From positions 1 through 32,551 of the forward strand of contig JAGASJ010000073.1 of NCBI GenBank assembly GCA_017621795.1: a stretch of 32,551 nt of DNA, written 5' to 3'. The stretch comes from Oscillospiraceae bacterium (GTDB lineage Bacteria; Bacillota; Clostridia; Oscillospirales; Oscillospiraceae). Positions 22,325-29,588 of the stretch are shown one piece after another. A program made the position numbers and the translations under genes. The notes beneath the pieces are model-generated. The model worked only from the letters and a program-made list of their open reading frames with translations. It did no database searches and was not told the origin of the DNA. Numbering within the stretch: the first letter of the stretch is position 1; the number at the start of each line of letters is the position of its first letter.

Positions 22325-23524
22325 TTATTTCTTTTCTGCAAGGGCCGCTGCGCAGTCTATGATGGCGTTGGCCGCATCCGCCTTGGACATCAGGGGAAGA
22401 GTATTTGCCCCTTGTGCGGTGATCAGGGTGATCACGTTGGTATCCACCCCAAAGCCGGCACCTGCCTGCCGCAGATCGTTGGCGCAGATCAGATCCACAC
22501 CCTTTTTCTTCAGCTTTTCAGTGCTGTTTTCCAGCACATTTTCCGTCTCCATGGAAAAGCCGCAGAGCACCTGACCGGGACGGCGGTTTTCCCCCAGCCA
22601 CGCCAAAATATCTTTGGTGCGCTTCAGCGAAACCGAAAGCGCTCCATCTTTTTTCTTCATCTTTTCGGTAGCGGTCTCTTCCGGTGTATAATCCGCAACT
22701 GCGGCGGCTTTAAACACAAAGTCCGCCTCCCGGCTGTACCGGCATACTTCTTCAAACATCTGCGCCGCGGACTGCACCTTGATCACCTGCACAAAGTGGG
22801 GCGGTGCCACGGTGGTACTGCCGCAGATCACCGTCACCTCCGCACCCCGCAGCATTGCCGCTTTTGCAATGGCAAAGCCCATTTTCCCGGAGGAGTGATT
22901 GGTAATAAAGCGCACCGGATCCAGTGCCTCACAGGTGGCGCCGGCTGTGACCAATACCCGCTTCCCCGCTAAATCCTTGGGCATCGCCAGCACCCGCAGG
23001 ATATGCTCCATCAGTATTTCCGGCTCCGGCAGCTTCCCGGCACCCACGTCGCCGCAGGCAAGTCTGCCGCTATCCGGTGCAATGACCTCCCAGCCGTAAT
23101 GGCGAAGCGTTTGCAGATTATCCTGCGTCACAGGGTTTTCCAGCATCCCGGTATTCATGGCAGGGGCGATCAGCTTGGGGCATTTGCAGGCCAGCACGGT
23201 GGTGGTCAGCATATCATCCGCCAGCCCGTGGGCCAGCTTTGCGCATACATTGGCAGTAGCCGGTGCGATCATCACCAGATCCGTGCGGCGTGCCAGGGAG
23301 ACGTGCTCCACCTGATGCACAAAATTCCGATCAAAGGTATCCACCAGGCACTTATTTCCCGTAAGCTGCTCAAAGGTGAGGGGCGCGATAAATTCCGTGG
23401 CGTTTTTGGTCATTACCACCTCTACAGTGGCATTTGCCTTCACCAGTGCCGAGCACAGTGATGCGGCCTTATAGGCGGCAATTCCGCCGGTAACGCCCAA
23501 AAGCACAACTTTTCCCTTCAGCAT
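22325..23524 (-). CDS. coaBC: Bifunctional CoaBC (phosphopantothenoylcysteine synthetase/decarboxylase)
   Basis: This 399-aa fusion carries out two consecutive steps of coenzyme A synthesis. The N-terminal flavoprotein decarboxylase (CoaC) has GVTGGIAAYKAA (10-21) for FMN binding, the catalytic histidine H74 in EHVSL, PAMN (121-124) and the active-site cysteine C157 in GRLACGDVGAGKL. The C-terminal CTP-dependent synthetase (CoaB) begins about residue 188, with VLVTAGAT, FITNHSSGKMG and a KKKDGALSVSLKRTKDIL nucleotide region. GGGAGGATA precedes ATG 23524. It is divergent from the ECF transporter-coaX pair across two mirror-image consensus promoters, so the window holds transporter, kinase, synthetase and decarboxylase of the pathway. 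All expected residues are present. Confidence 0.96.
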   Translation of the reverse strand: MLKGKVVLLGVTGGIAAYKAASLCSALVKANATVEVVMTKNATEFIAPLTFEQLTGNKCLVDTFDRNFVHQVEHVSLARRTDLVMIAPATANVCAKLAHGLADDMLTTTVLACKCPKLIAPAMNTGMLENPVTQDNLQTLRHYGWEVIAPDSGRLACGDVGAGKLPEPEILMEHILRVLAMPKDLAGKRVLVTAGATCEALDPVRFITNHSSGKMGFAIAKAAMLRGAEVTVICGSTTVAPPHFVQVIKVQSAAQMFEEVCRYSREADFVFKAAAVADYTPEETATEKMKKKDGALSVSLKRTKDILAWLGENRRPGQVLCGFSMETENVLENSTEKLKKKGVDLICANDLRQAGAGFGVDTNVITLITAQGANTLPLMSKADAANAIIDCAAALAEKK

Positions 23525-23554
23525 ATCCGTATCCTCCCTAAGATTCTTTGTTTT

Positions 23555-23583
23555 ATTATAACCTTAATTTTTTTCGGTGTAAA
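23555..23583 (-). promoter_or_regulatory. Promoter of coaBC
   Basis: On the minus strand TTTACA (23583-23578), a 17-nt spacer and TATAAT (23560-23555) lie about 30 nt before the coaBC start. Confidence 0.82.
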
Positions 23584-23604
23584 GACCTCAATTACTTTTG
23601 CGCC

Positions 23605-23633
23605 TTTACAACCTGAGAAAATGCCGCTATAAT
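23605..23633 (+). promoter_or_regulatory. Promoter of ECF transporter-coaX
   Basis: TTTACA (23605-23610), a 17-nt spacer and TATAAT (23628-23633) are followed by a second TATAAT at 23639-23644. The leader contains a small hairpin, GCTGC/GCAGC with CCA-TTCG-TGG inside (about 23650-23675), just before the ribosome binding site. Confidence 0.82.
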
Positions 23634-23689
23634 AGGGGTATAATATGCGCTGCATCCATTCGTGGAGCGGCAGCAGGAGGGAATTGAAT

Positions 23690-24343
23690 ATGAAAACAAA
23701 CCGTATGAATGTGCGTTATATGGTTATACTGGCAATGTTTGTGGCGCTGATGCTGGTGCTTCAGATCACAGGGATCGGTCTGATCCCTCTGCCGCTGATC
23801 AAGGCCACCACGATGCACATCCCCGTTATTTTGGGCGCCATTGTGATGGGCCCCACCGCCGGCGGCATTTTGGGCGGCGTTTTCGGCCTTTGCTCCATTT
23901 GGACCAATACCACCACCCCCAGCGCCTTGTCCTTTGCCTTCTCCCCCGTTTTGGCCAACGAGATTGGCGGCTTCGGCAGTGCCCTGGCCTCGGTGTGGAC
24001 GGCTCTGTGCTGTCGGATATTGCTGGGCGTGGCCGCAGGCTGGCTGTGGAAGCTGCTGAAAAAATGGTCCACAAACGATTATCTGGCACTGCCTGTTACC
24101 GCGGGCATTTCCACCATTTTTCACTCTTTATTGGTAATGGGCAGCATCGGTCTTTTGTTTGATCAGCAGTTTGCCGAGGCAAAGGGCATAGCGGTGGATG
24201 TGGTGCTGAAGGTGGCAATGGGCGTTGTGGGCACCTCCGGCGTGCCGGAAGCCATTGCCGCGATCTTATTGGTCACCGCCGTAGGAAAGCCGCTACTGCT
24301 GTTTGCGGCAAAGGTCGGCAGGCAAATAACCGGGAGGAAATAA
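23690..24343 (+). CDS. ECF transporter S component, probably pantothenate (PanT-like)
   Basis: This 217-aa integral membrane protein has about six hydrophobic segments. The pattern MHIPVILGAIVMGPTAGGILGGVFGLCS (about 43-70) is characteristic of ECF S components, in which the glycine-rich helix contacts the shared EcfT. The gene lies between coaBC (divergent) and coaX (2 nt downstream), so the likely vitamin is pantothenate; the sequence alone does not prove the substrate. The start was chosen at ATG 23690, after AGGAGGGAA; an in-frame ATG at 23645 is inside the leader hairpin region, has no ribosome binding site, and gives a polar, Arg/Ser-rich extension unlike the family. The shared ATPase and EcfT subunits are not in this window. 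Confidence 0.85.
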   Translation: MKTNRMNVRYMVILAMFVALMLVLQITGIGLIPLPLIKATTMHIPVILGAIVMGPTAGGILGGVFGLCSIWTNTTTPSALSFAFSPVLANEIGGFGSALASVWTALCCRILLGVAAGWLWKLLKKWSTNDYLALPVTAGISTIFHSLLVMGSIGLLFDQQFAEAKGIAVDVVLKVAMGVVGTSGVPEAIAAILLVTAVGKPLLLFAAKVGRQITGRK

Positions 24344-24345
24344 GT

Positions 24346-25113
24346 ATGCTTCTTGCAATTGATATCGGCAACACCAATATTGTCCTCGGCGGCATCCGTA
24401 ACGATGAGATCCTCTTTACCGCACGGATCGCCACAGACCGTCTGCGCACCTCTGATCAGTACGGCGTGGAGATCAAAAATATGCTGGATGCTTTCGGCGT
24501 CAGCATCGGGGATATTGACGACTGCATCATTTCTTCCGTGGTGCCCCCTGTATTCCACTCGGTGCGCACCGGCGTCATGAAGATCATCGGCAAACAGCCT
24601 ATGGTGGTGGGGCCGGGCCTGAAAACGGGGCTAAACATCCACATGGATATTCCCAGTCAGGTGGGCAGTGACCGCATCGTCATCGCGGTGGCGGCCCTGG
24701 CAGAGTATGCCGCGCCCCTGATCCTCATTGATATGGGCACCGCCACCACGATGGACGTGATCACGCAAGACAACGTTTATGTGGGCGGCGTGATCTTCCC
24801 CGGCGTGAAGCTGTCGCTGGATGCCCTGACCACGCGGGCGGCACAGCTTCCCGGCATTAGCCTGGATCAGCCCTCCAAGGTCATCGGGAAAAACACGGTA
24901 GACTGTATGCGCAGCGGTATGATGTACGGCACTGCGGCGATGCTGGACGGGCTTATTGACCGTATGACCGCAGAGCTGGGGCACGGTGCAACCATTATTG
25001 CCACCGGCGGTCTTGCCAAGTTTATCGTTCCACTATGCAATCACGATATTATTCTGAAGAAGGATCTGCTGCTCCACGGGCTGAATATCCTGTACAAGAA
25101 GAATAAAAAATAG
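24346..25113 (+). CDS. coaX: Type III pantothenate kinase CoaX
   Basis: This 255-aa ASKHA-fold kinase phosphorylates pantothenate, the first committed step of coenzyme A synthesis. Motifs: DIGNTN (6-11) binds phosphate; GSDR (107-110) is the pantothenate/catalytic segment; DMGTATT (129-135) is phosphate 2; VGGVIFPG and ATGGLA occur further on. Type III enzymes need a monovalent cation and are not inhibited by CoA, which would leave control to transport and transcription. GGGAGGAAATAAGT precedes ATG 24346, only 2 nt after the transporter stop, so the two are cotranscribed. A hairpin ends the transcript right at the stop codon. Confidence 0.97.
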   Translation: MLLAIDIGNTNIVLGGIRNDEILFTARIATDRLRTSDQYGVEIKNMLDAFGVSIGDIDDCIISSVVPPVFHSVRTGVMKIIGKQPMVVGPGLKTGLNIHMDIPSQVGSDRIVIAVAALAEYAAPLILIDMGTATTMDVITQDNVYVGGVIFPGVKLSLDALTTRAAQLPGISLDQPSKVIGKNTVDCMRSGMMYGTAAMLDGLIDRMTAELGHGATIIATGGLAKFIVPLCNHDIILKKDLLLHGLNILYKKNKK

Positions 25114-25136
25114 GGGCGGATGATCCGCCCCTATTT
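25108..25136 (+). terminator. coaX terminator
   Basis: AAATAGGGGCGGA (25108-25120) pairs with TCCGCCCCTATTT (25124-25136) around TGA. The T-run is short. The core GGGGCGGAT palindrome is related to the repeats at 13665 and 21137. Confidence 0.7.
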
Positions 25137-25149
25137 TCAGTGAAGAGTG

Positions 25150-25297
25150 AAAAGTGAAAAGTGAAAAGTTATGGTGTCGGCGAAGCCGACTATTATAATA
25201 TTTTGACTGTATGCGCCGCAGCGCAATTCATGCATTTATGCAATTCATGCCGACAGGCAATTCATTTATGTGTCGGCGAAGCCGACGATTATAATGA
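25150..25297. repeat. Tandem AAAGTGA repeat and mini-hairpin array 3 (AATTCAT linkers)
   Basis: There is no gene here. AAAGTGA-type units repeat from about 25143 to 25168. Two near-identical blocks, GTCGGC-GAA-GCCGAC followed by nATTATAAT, lie at 25176 and 25272. Between them AATTCAT recurs at 25225, 25242 and 25259, exactly 17 nt apart, separating short hairpins: GCGC-CGCA-GCGC (25213-25224), GCAT-TT-ATGC (25232-25241) and GCC-GACA-GGC (25249-25258). This is the same plan as arrays 1 and 2, with another 7-nt word. Confidence 0.7.
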
Positions 25298-25327
25298 TTG
25301 AGGGCGTGTTATCAATCCGTGTTTTTC

Positions 25328-25352
25328 AAAAAGACAGGAATCCGTCTTTTTT
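25328..25352 (+). terminator. Intrinsic terminator-like hairpin upstream of the U32 gene
   Basis: AAGAC-A-GG, AAT and CC-GTCTT form a short bulged stem followed by TTTTTT. It would end any transcript running through array 3, about 50 nt before the next promoter. Confidence 0.6.
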
Positions 25353-25396
25353 ATTGTGAATTTTCCGAAAACAGGGTAGAAGTCTATAAAAATATG

Positions 25397-25405
25397 TGAT
25401 ATAAT
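25397..25405 (+). promoter_or_regulatory. Extended -10 promoter of the U32-maf-mre operon
   Basis: TGATATAAT has the TGn extension plus a perfect -10 (25400-25405), 47 nt before the start codon. No good -35 is seen (TAGAAG at the 17-nt position), as is common for extended -10 promoters. Confidence 0.55.
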
Positions 25406-25452
25406 GGTATGGTTGAGAAGAATGTTCTTTTCACAGAACGGAGAAAACGCCT

Positions 25453-27534
25453 ATGTTAGAGATTTTAGCGCCCGCAGGCTCTATGGAGGCTCTGCGCGGA
25501 GCAGTTCAAAACGGTGCCAACGCCGTATATTTAGGCTGCGGAATGTTTAACGCCCGCCAAAGTGCCAAAAACTTCACCCCTGAAGCCTTGGCTGAGGCGG
25601 TGAAATACTGTCATATCCGCGGCGTTGCTGTACATCTGACCCTGAATACCCTGGTTTCCGACCGGGAGATGAACGACCTTTGCAAGCTGATTCGCCATGC
25701 CGCCCTCTGCGGTGTGGATGCCTTTATTGTGCAGGATCTGGGTGTAGTGCGCCAGTGCAAGGCCATTGCCCCCCATATCCCCATCCACGGCTCTACCCAA
25801 ATGACGGTGCACTCTCTGCCCGGTGTGCGGCTTTGCGCCGCCTGGGGTTTCAGTCGGGTAGTGCTCAGCCGGGAGCTGAGCCGGGAGGAGATCCGCTACA
25901 TCTGCGCCAATTCCCCGATCGAGATCGAAGTGTTCGGTCACGGGGCTCTGTGTATGAGCTATTCCGGGCAATGCTACTTATCTGCCGCCATTGGCGGTCG
26001 GTCCGGCAACCGCGGGCGCTGTGCCCAGCCTTGCCGTCAGTGCTACGGCTATGGCCGTATGCAAAACAACTACCCCCTGAGCCTGAAGGATAACTGCCTG
26101 GTGCAGTACCTGCAGGAATTGGAGCGTATGGGGGTCGCCTCGGTGAAGCTGGAGGGGCGTATGAAGCGGCCGGAATATGTGGCGGCGGTGACAAACGTGT
26201 ATGTACAGGCCGCGAAAAACGGAGCTGTTACCCGCCCGATGATGGAGACCCTTTACCAGGCCTTCAACCGTCAGGGCTTTACCGACGGCTATTATCAGGG
26301 CAAGATCGGCCCGGAGATGTTTGGTGTGCGTCAGGAAAATCAGGAAAACAATGCCTGGTACAAGCAGGTACGCCAAAGCTATGAAGCCATTGAAAATCAG
26401 CTTGTGCCCATTACCATGGAGGCGGAGATCCGTCGGGAGGGCTGCAAGCTGTCTGTACGGGATGAGCAGGGCCGCACCTGCACCGCCTACTGCGGCGGCG
26501 CAGAGGAGGCACGGAATATGCCTCTGACAGAACGGATGCTGGCCGAACGGCTGGAGAAAACCGGCGGTACCCCCTATTACTGCACCGATGTGCGCGTAAC
26601 ACTGCAGCCCGGCGTGACCCTTCCCGTTTCCGCAGTGAACGGTCTGCGGCGGGACGCCCTGAATATGCTGACCGCACAGCGCGCCCGTCAGGGCACCCCC
26701 ATATTGGGCAAGCCCCTGAAAACCGTCTCCTTCCCCGGTCAGCGGAAAGCACCTGTACTGACGGTACAGGTCACCACCCGGGAGCAGGTGACTGCGGCGC
26801 TGATGAAAGCCCGCCCGGCTATGCTGTATGTGCCGGTGCATCTGCTGAACGAGGATCTTGCCTGGTGCGAGAAGCTCTCCCGCTATGTGCCGGTTTGCGC
26901 CGCACTGCCCCGCATCACCCACGATGCAGAGGTGGGGATGCTGCTGCAAAATCTTCGCCGACTGAAAAATGCAGGGGTGGAGGATGTGCTGGTTTGCAAC
27001 TTAGGGCAGATCATTCCCGCCAAGGAAGCCGGTATGCGCCTGCACGGAGATTTTGGACTGAATATTTACAATTCCGGTGCCGTCTATACCCTGCGGGAGC
27101 TGGAAATGGCTTCCGTGTGTCTCAGCTTCGAGATGACACTGCCCCAAATTCGGGACGTGAGCAAGGCGGTTGCCTGTGAGCTTTTGTGCTATGGCCGCCA
27201 GCCGCTGATGGTGACGGAAAACTGCCTGATGCATAACCGAACAGGAAAATGCACCTGTCAGCTGGCACCCACCAAGCTGACCGATAAGACCGGCGCGGAA
27301 TTTCCCGTGATCCGGGACGGTATAAGCTGCCGCAGTATACTGCTCAACGGCAAAAAGCTGAACTGGCTGGACCGTCAGGAGGACCTGGTGAAGCTGGGGC
27401 TGTGGGCGACCCGACTGTACTTTACCACGGAAAATCCCCGGGAGGTGGATCAGGTGATCGACAGCTACCTGCGTCCCCGTCCCTTCGACCCCGGTGCCAA
27501 CACCCGGGGGCTTTACCTGCGGGGCGTGGAATAA
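25453..27534 (+). CDS. U32 family peptidase-like protein (RlhA/TrhP type)
   Basis: The product is 693 aa. The first half is the U32 barrel: LAPAGSMEALRGAVQNGANA (5-24), GSTQMTVHS (113-121) and the signature EVFGHGALCMSYSGQCYLS (159-177), followed by GGRSGNRGRCAQPCRQ. Cysteines C167, C174, C190 and C194 could hold an iron-sulfur cluster. Despite the family name, characterised relatives (RlhA, TrhP/TrhO-type enzymes) install prephenate-dependent hydroxyl groups on rRNA or tRNA, so an RNA-modifying role is likelier than proteolysis. The long second half matches DUF3656-containing members and includes a late GKCTCQL cysteine pair. GGAG lies 9 nt before ATG 25453. It heads a plus-strand gene chain that continues to dapF. 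Confidence 0.88.
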   Translation: MLEILAPAGSMEALRGAVQNGANAVYLGCGMFNARQSAKNFTPEALAEAVKYCHIRGVAVHLTLNTLVSDREMNDLCKLIRHAALCGVDAFIVQDLGVVRQCKAIAPHIPIHGSTQMTVHSLPGVRLCAAWGFSRVVLSRELSREEIRYICANSPIEIEVFGHGALCMSYSGQCYLSAAIGGRSGNRGRCAQPCRQCYGYGRMQNNYPLSLKDNCLVQYLQELERMGVASVKLEGRMKRPEYVAAVTNVYVQAAKNGAVTRPMMETLYQAFNRQGFTDGYYQGKIGPEMFGVRQENQENNAWYKQVRQSYEAIENQLVPITMEAEIRREGCKLSVRDEQGRTCTAYCGGAEEARNMPLTERMLAERLEKTGGTPYYCTDVRVTLQPGVTLPVSAVNGLRRDALNMLTAQRARQGTPILGKPLKTVSFPGQRKAPVLTVQVTTREQVTAALMKARPAMLYVPVHLLNEDLAWCEKLSRYVPVCAALPRITHDAEVGMLLQNLRRLKNAGVEDVLVCNLGQIIPAKEAGMRLHGDFGLNIYNSGAVYTLRELEMASVCLSFEMTLPQIRDVSKAVACELLCYGRQPLMVTENCLMHNRTGKCTCQLAPTKLTDKTGAEFPVIRDGISCRSILLNGKKLNWLDRQEDLVKLGLWATRLYFTTENPREVDQVIDSYLRPRPFDPGANTRGLYLRGVE

Positions 27535-27567
27535 AGGCTATAAACAATATGATCCGAGGATAGCTTT

Positions 27568-28140
27568 ATGAAACTGATTCTTGCATCCCAATCCCCCCGG
27601 CGGCAGGAGCTGCTGGGCAAATTGGGCATCGACTTTGAAATACAGGTGCCGGACGCAGATGAGCAGATGGATCAGCTGGACGACCCTGCCCGTCAGGTGG
27701 CCGCCGTGAGCCTGCGAAAGGCGCAGGCCGTGCGATCTGAGCCGGACGATGTGGTGATCGCCGCCGACACCATCGTGGTATGCGACGGAAAGATCCTGGG
27801 AAAGCCCCAAAGCCCGGAGCACGCCGCCCAAATGCTGCGTATGCTATCCGGACGGGCCCATCAGGTGATGACCGGTCTGACGGTACTGCACGGATGCAGA
27901 CAGGAAAGCTGTACCGAGATCACCACGGTACATTTTAAGCCCCTGACGGACCGGGAGATCGCCCGTTATGTATCATCCGGCGACCCCATGGACAAGGCCG
28001 GTGCTTACGGCATCCAAAGCGGTGCAACGATGTTTGTAGAGGGCATCGAAGGGGATTATTTTAACGTGGTCGGCTTGCCCCTTTGCCGGCTTTACAAGGT
28101 GCTTCAAACAGTAGCGCCTGCAATCCTAACCGCTGATTAG
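27568..28140 (+). CDS. maf: Maf-type nucleoside triphosphate pyrophosphatase
   Basis: This 190-aa house-cleaning enzyme hydrolyses dTTP/UTP or modified nucleotides to monophosphates and has been linked to septum control in Bacillus. It has the N-terminal ASQSPRRQELL (6-16) phosphate-binding loop, the catalytic aspartate in IAADTIV (64-70), GKPQSPEHA and GKAGAYGIQS-like DKAGAYGIQSGA near the C-terminus. The typical Maf QG is GI/GIQ here, in the usual range. GAGGATAG precedes ATG 27568. Its position just before the mre genes is conserved in Firmicutes, though the radC and mreB genes usually between them are missing. Confidence 0.95.
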   Translation: MKLILASQSPRRQELLGKLGIDFEIQVPDADEQMDQLDDPARQVAAVSLRKAQAVRSEPDDVVIAADTIVVCDGKILGKPQSPEHAAQMLRMLSGRAHQVMTGLTVLHGCRQESCTEITTVHFKPLTDREIARYVSSGDPMDKAGAYGIQSGATMFVEGIEGDYFNVVGLPLCRLYKVLQTVAPAILTAD

Positions 28141-28173
28141 ATCATCTGCAGTCACAATAATGGAGGAACGCAA

Positions 28174-29013
28174 ATGAAACACTTTTTCTCCACCCGTATT
28201 CGGGTGGTTTTGGTGGTCACCCTGCTTTTGGCAGGCATTTTGGCTGTGATCGGTAACCTGACGGGACTGAGCTTTCCGTCTATGCTGGTCAAGGGTATTT
28301 TGACGCCCTTGCGCACCGGTGTCAGCCGTCTGACAGATCAGGCGGAGAATTTGTACAGCTATATCTTCGAGCACGATTCCCTTTTGGAGGAAAACGCCAG
28401 GCTAAAGCAGCAGCTTGCGGAAATCGAGGACGATGCCCGTAATGCCGATGCCATCGCCCGGGAAAATGCCCGCCTGCGGGAGCTGCTGAATTTGCAGCAA
28501 AGTGACGAGGACTATAAGTTTGTGGACGGCTACATCATCGCCTGGAGCTCCAACGACTGGTCCAATACCATCACTATCAACCGCGGTTCCAACGCCGGTA
28601 TTGAGGTAAATATGTGCGCGGTCACTGCCAACGGTCAGCTGGTGGGCCTGGTCAGTGAGGTAGGCCCCAACTACGCGGTGATCAAAACGGTTTTGGATTC
28701 CACCATTGAGATCAGTGCCACGGTAGCCGGCGCAGGCTACAACGGTATGGTCAAGGGCGGCTATTCCACCGAAAGCCCCGATAAACTGCGGATGAACTAT
28801 CTGCCCAGCACCGCCACCATCCACATTCACGACCAGGTGGTCACCACCGGCTCTACGGTTTATCCCCGCAACCTGATTTTGGGTTATGTGATCGACGCGG
28901 GCTTTGACGATTCCGGCGTGTCCAAATTCGCCCTTTTACAGCCGGCGGCTGAGATCGGCTCTTTGGAGCAGGTCTTCGTAGTCACCGACTACAACAGTGG
29001 GGGACTGGAATGA
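28174..29013 (+). CDS. mreC: Rod shape-determining protein MreC
   Basis: This 279-aa single-pass protein of the elongasome bridges MreB/MreD and the periplasmic-side penicillin-binding proteins. One membrane segment covers about residues 8-27. A heptad-rich coiled coil follows (about 68-107, LLEENARLKQQLAEIEDD then ARENARLRELLNL). The C-terminal double beta-barrel domain contains NRGSNAGIEVNM, GLVSEVG and TTGSTVYPRNL, the usual MreC signature. GGAGG lies 6 nt before ATG 28174, 33 nt after maf. Its stop overlaps the mreD start by four bases (ATGA). Confidence 0.95.
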   Translation: MKHFFSTRIRVVLVVTLLLAGILAVIGNLTGLSFPSMLVKGILTPLRTGVSRLTDQAENLYSYIFEHDSLLEENARLKQQLAEIEDDARNADAIARENARLRELLNLQQSDEDYKFVDGYIIAWSSNDWSNTITINRGSNAGIEVNMCAVTANGQLVGLVSEVGPNYAVIKTVLDSTIEISATVAGAGYNGMVKGGYSTESPDKLRMNYLPSTATIHIHDQVVTTGSTVYPRNLILGYVIDAGFDDSGVSKFALLQPAAEIGSLEQVFVVTDYNSGGLE

Positions 29014-29588
29014 TCGGGAAAAGAGAATTCAGAGAGGATCGCCCCTACAGCAGCTTCTGGAGCAAGCTGTACATCACCAAAAAGCAGCGGCGCAGCATCC
29101 TGAAATGGGCGCTGTACGGCGTGCTTCTGCTGACGCTGAGTCTGTTGCAGGATGTGGTACTGGCTCGCTTCAGCCTGTACGGTGCCACCACAGAGCTGGT
29201 GCCTGTGGGCATTTTCCTCATTTGCATATTGGAGGGCGGCGAATCCGGCAGCGTATTTGCCCTGATCTCCGCCATCGTCTATCTGTTTACAGGCACACCC
29301 GGCGGCGTATACTCTATGGTTTTTATCACCTTGCTCAGTATTGCCGTCACCATCTTCCGTCAGGCCTATCTGCAAAAGGGCTTTGGCGCGGCGCTTATGT
29401 GTGGGGCGGCGGCAGTATTTCTGTATCAGCTGTTGGAATTTGTGATCGCCCTGTTTTTAGGACTGACCATTTTGAGCCGTTTCGGCGGCTTTATGCTCAC
29501 AGCCGCAATGTCGGCGGTGACCATTCCCATTTTGTATCCCATCGCATTGTCGATTGAATCCATTGGAGGACAGACATGGAAAGAATAA
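29010..29588 (+). CDS. mreD: Rod shape-determining protein MreD
   Basis: This 192-aa polytopic membrane partner of MreC has about five hydrophobic segments (from residue about 33 to 185). Family features include the LLQDVVLARFSLYGATTELVP stretch and a central glycine-rich EGGESGSVFALISA. The N-terminal about 30 residues are charged and cytoplasmic. The start codon overlaps mreC (ATGA) and the end overlaps mrdA by 13 nt, indicating tight translational coupling. Low sequence conservation is normal in this family; identity rests on hydropathy, length and position between mreC and a class B PBP. Confidence 0.9.
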   Translation: MIGKREFREDRPYSSFWSKLYITKKQRRSILKWALYGVLLLTLSLLQDVVLARFSLYGATTELVPVGIFLICILEGGESGSVFALISAIVYLFTGTPGGVYSMVFITLLSIAVTIFRQAYLQKGFGAALMCGAAAVFLYQLLEFVIALFLGLTILSRFGGFMLTAAMSAVTIPILYPIALSIESIGGQTWKE

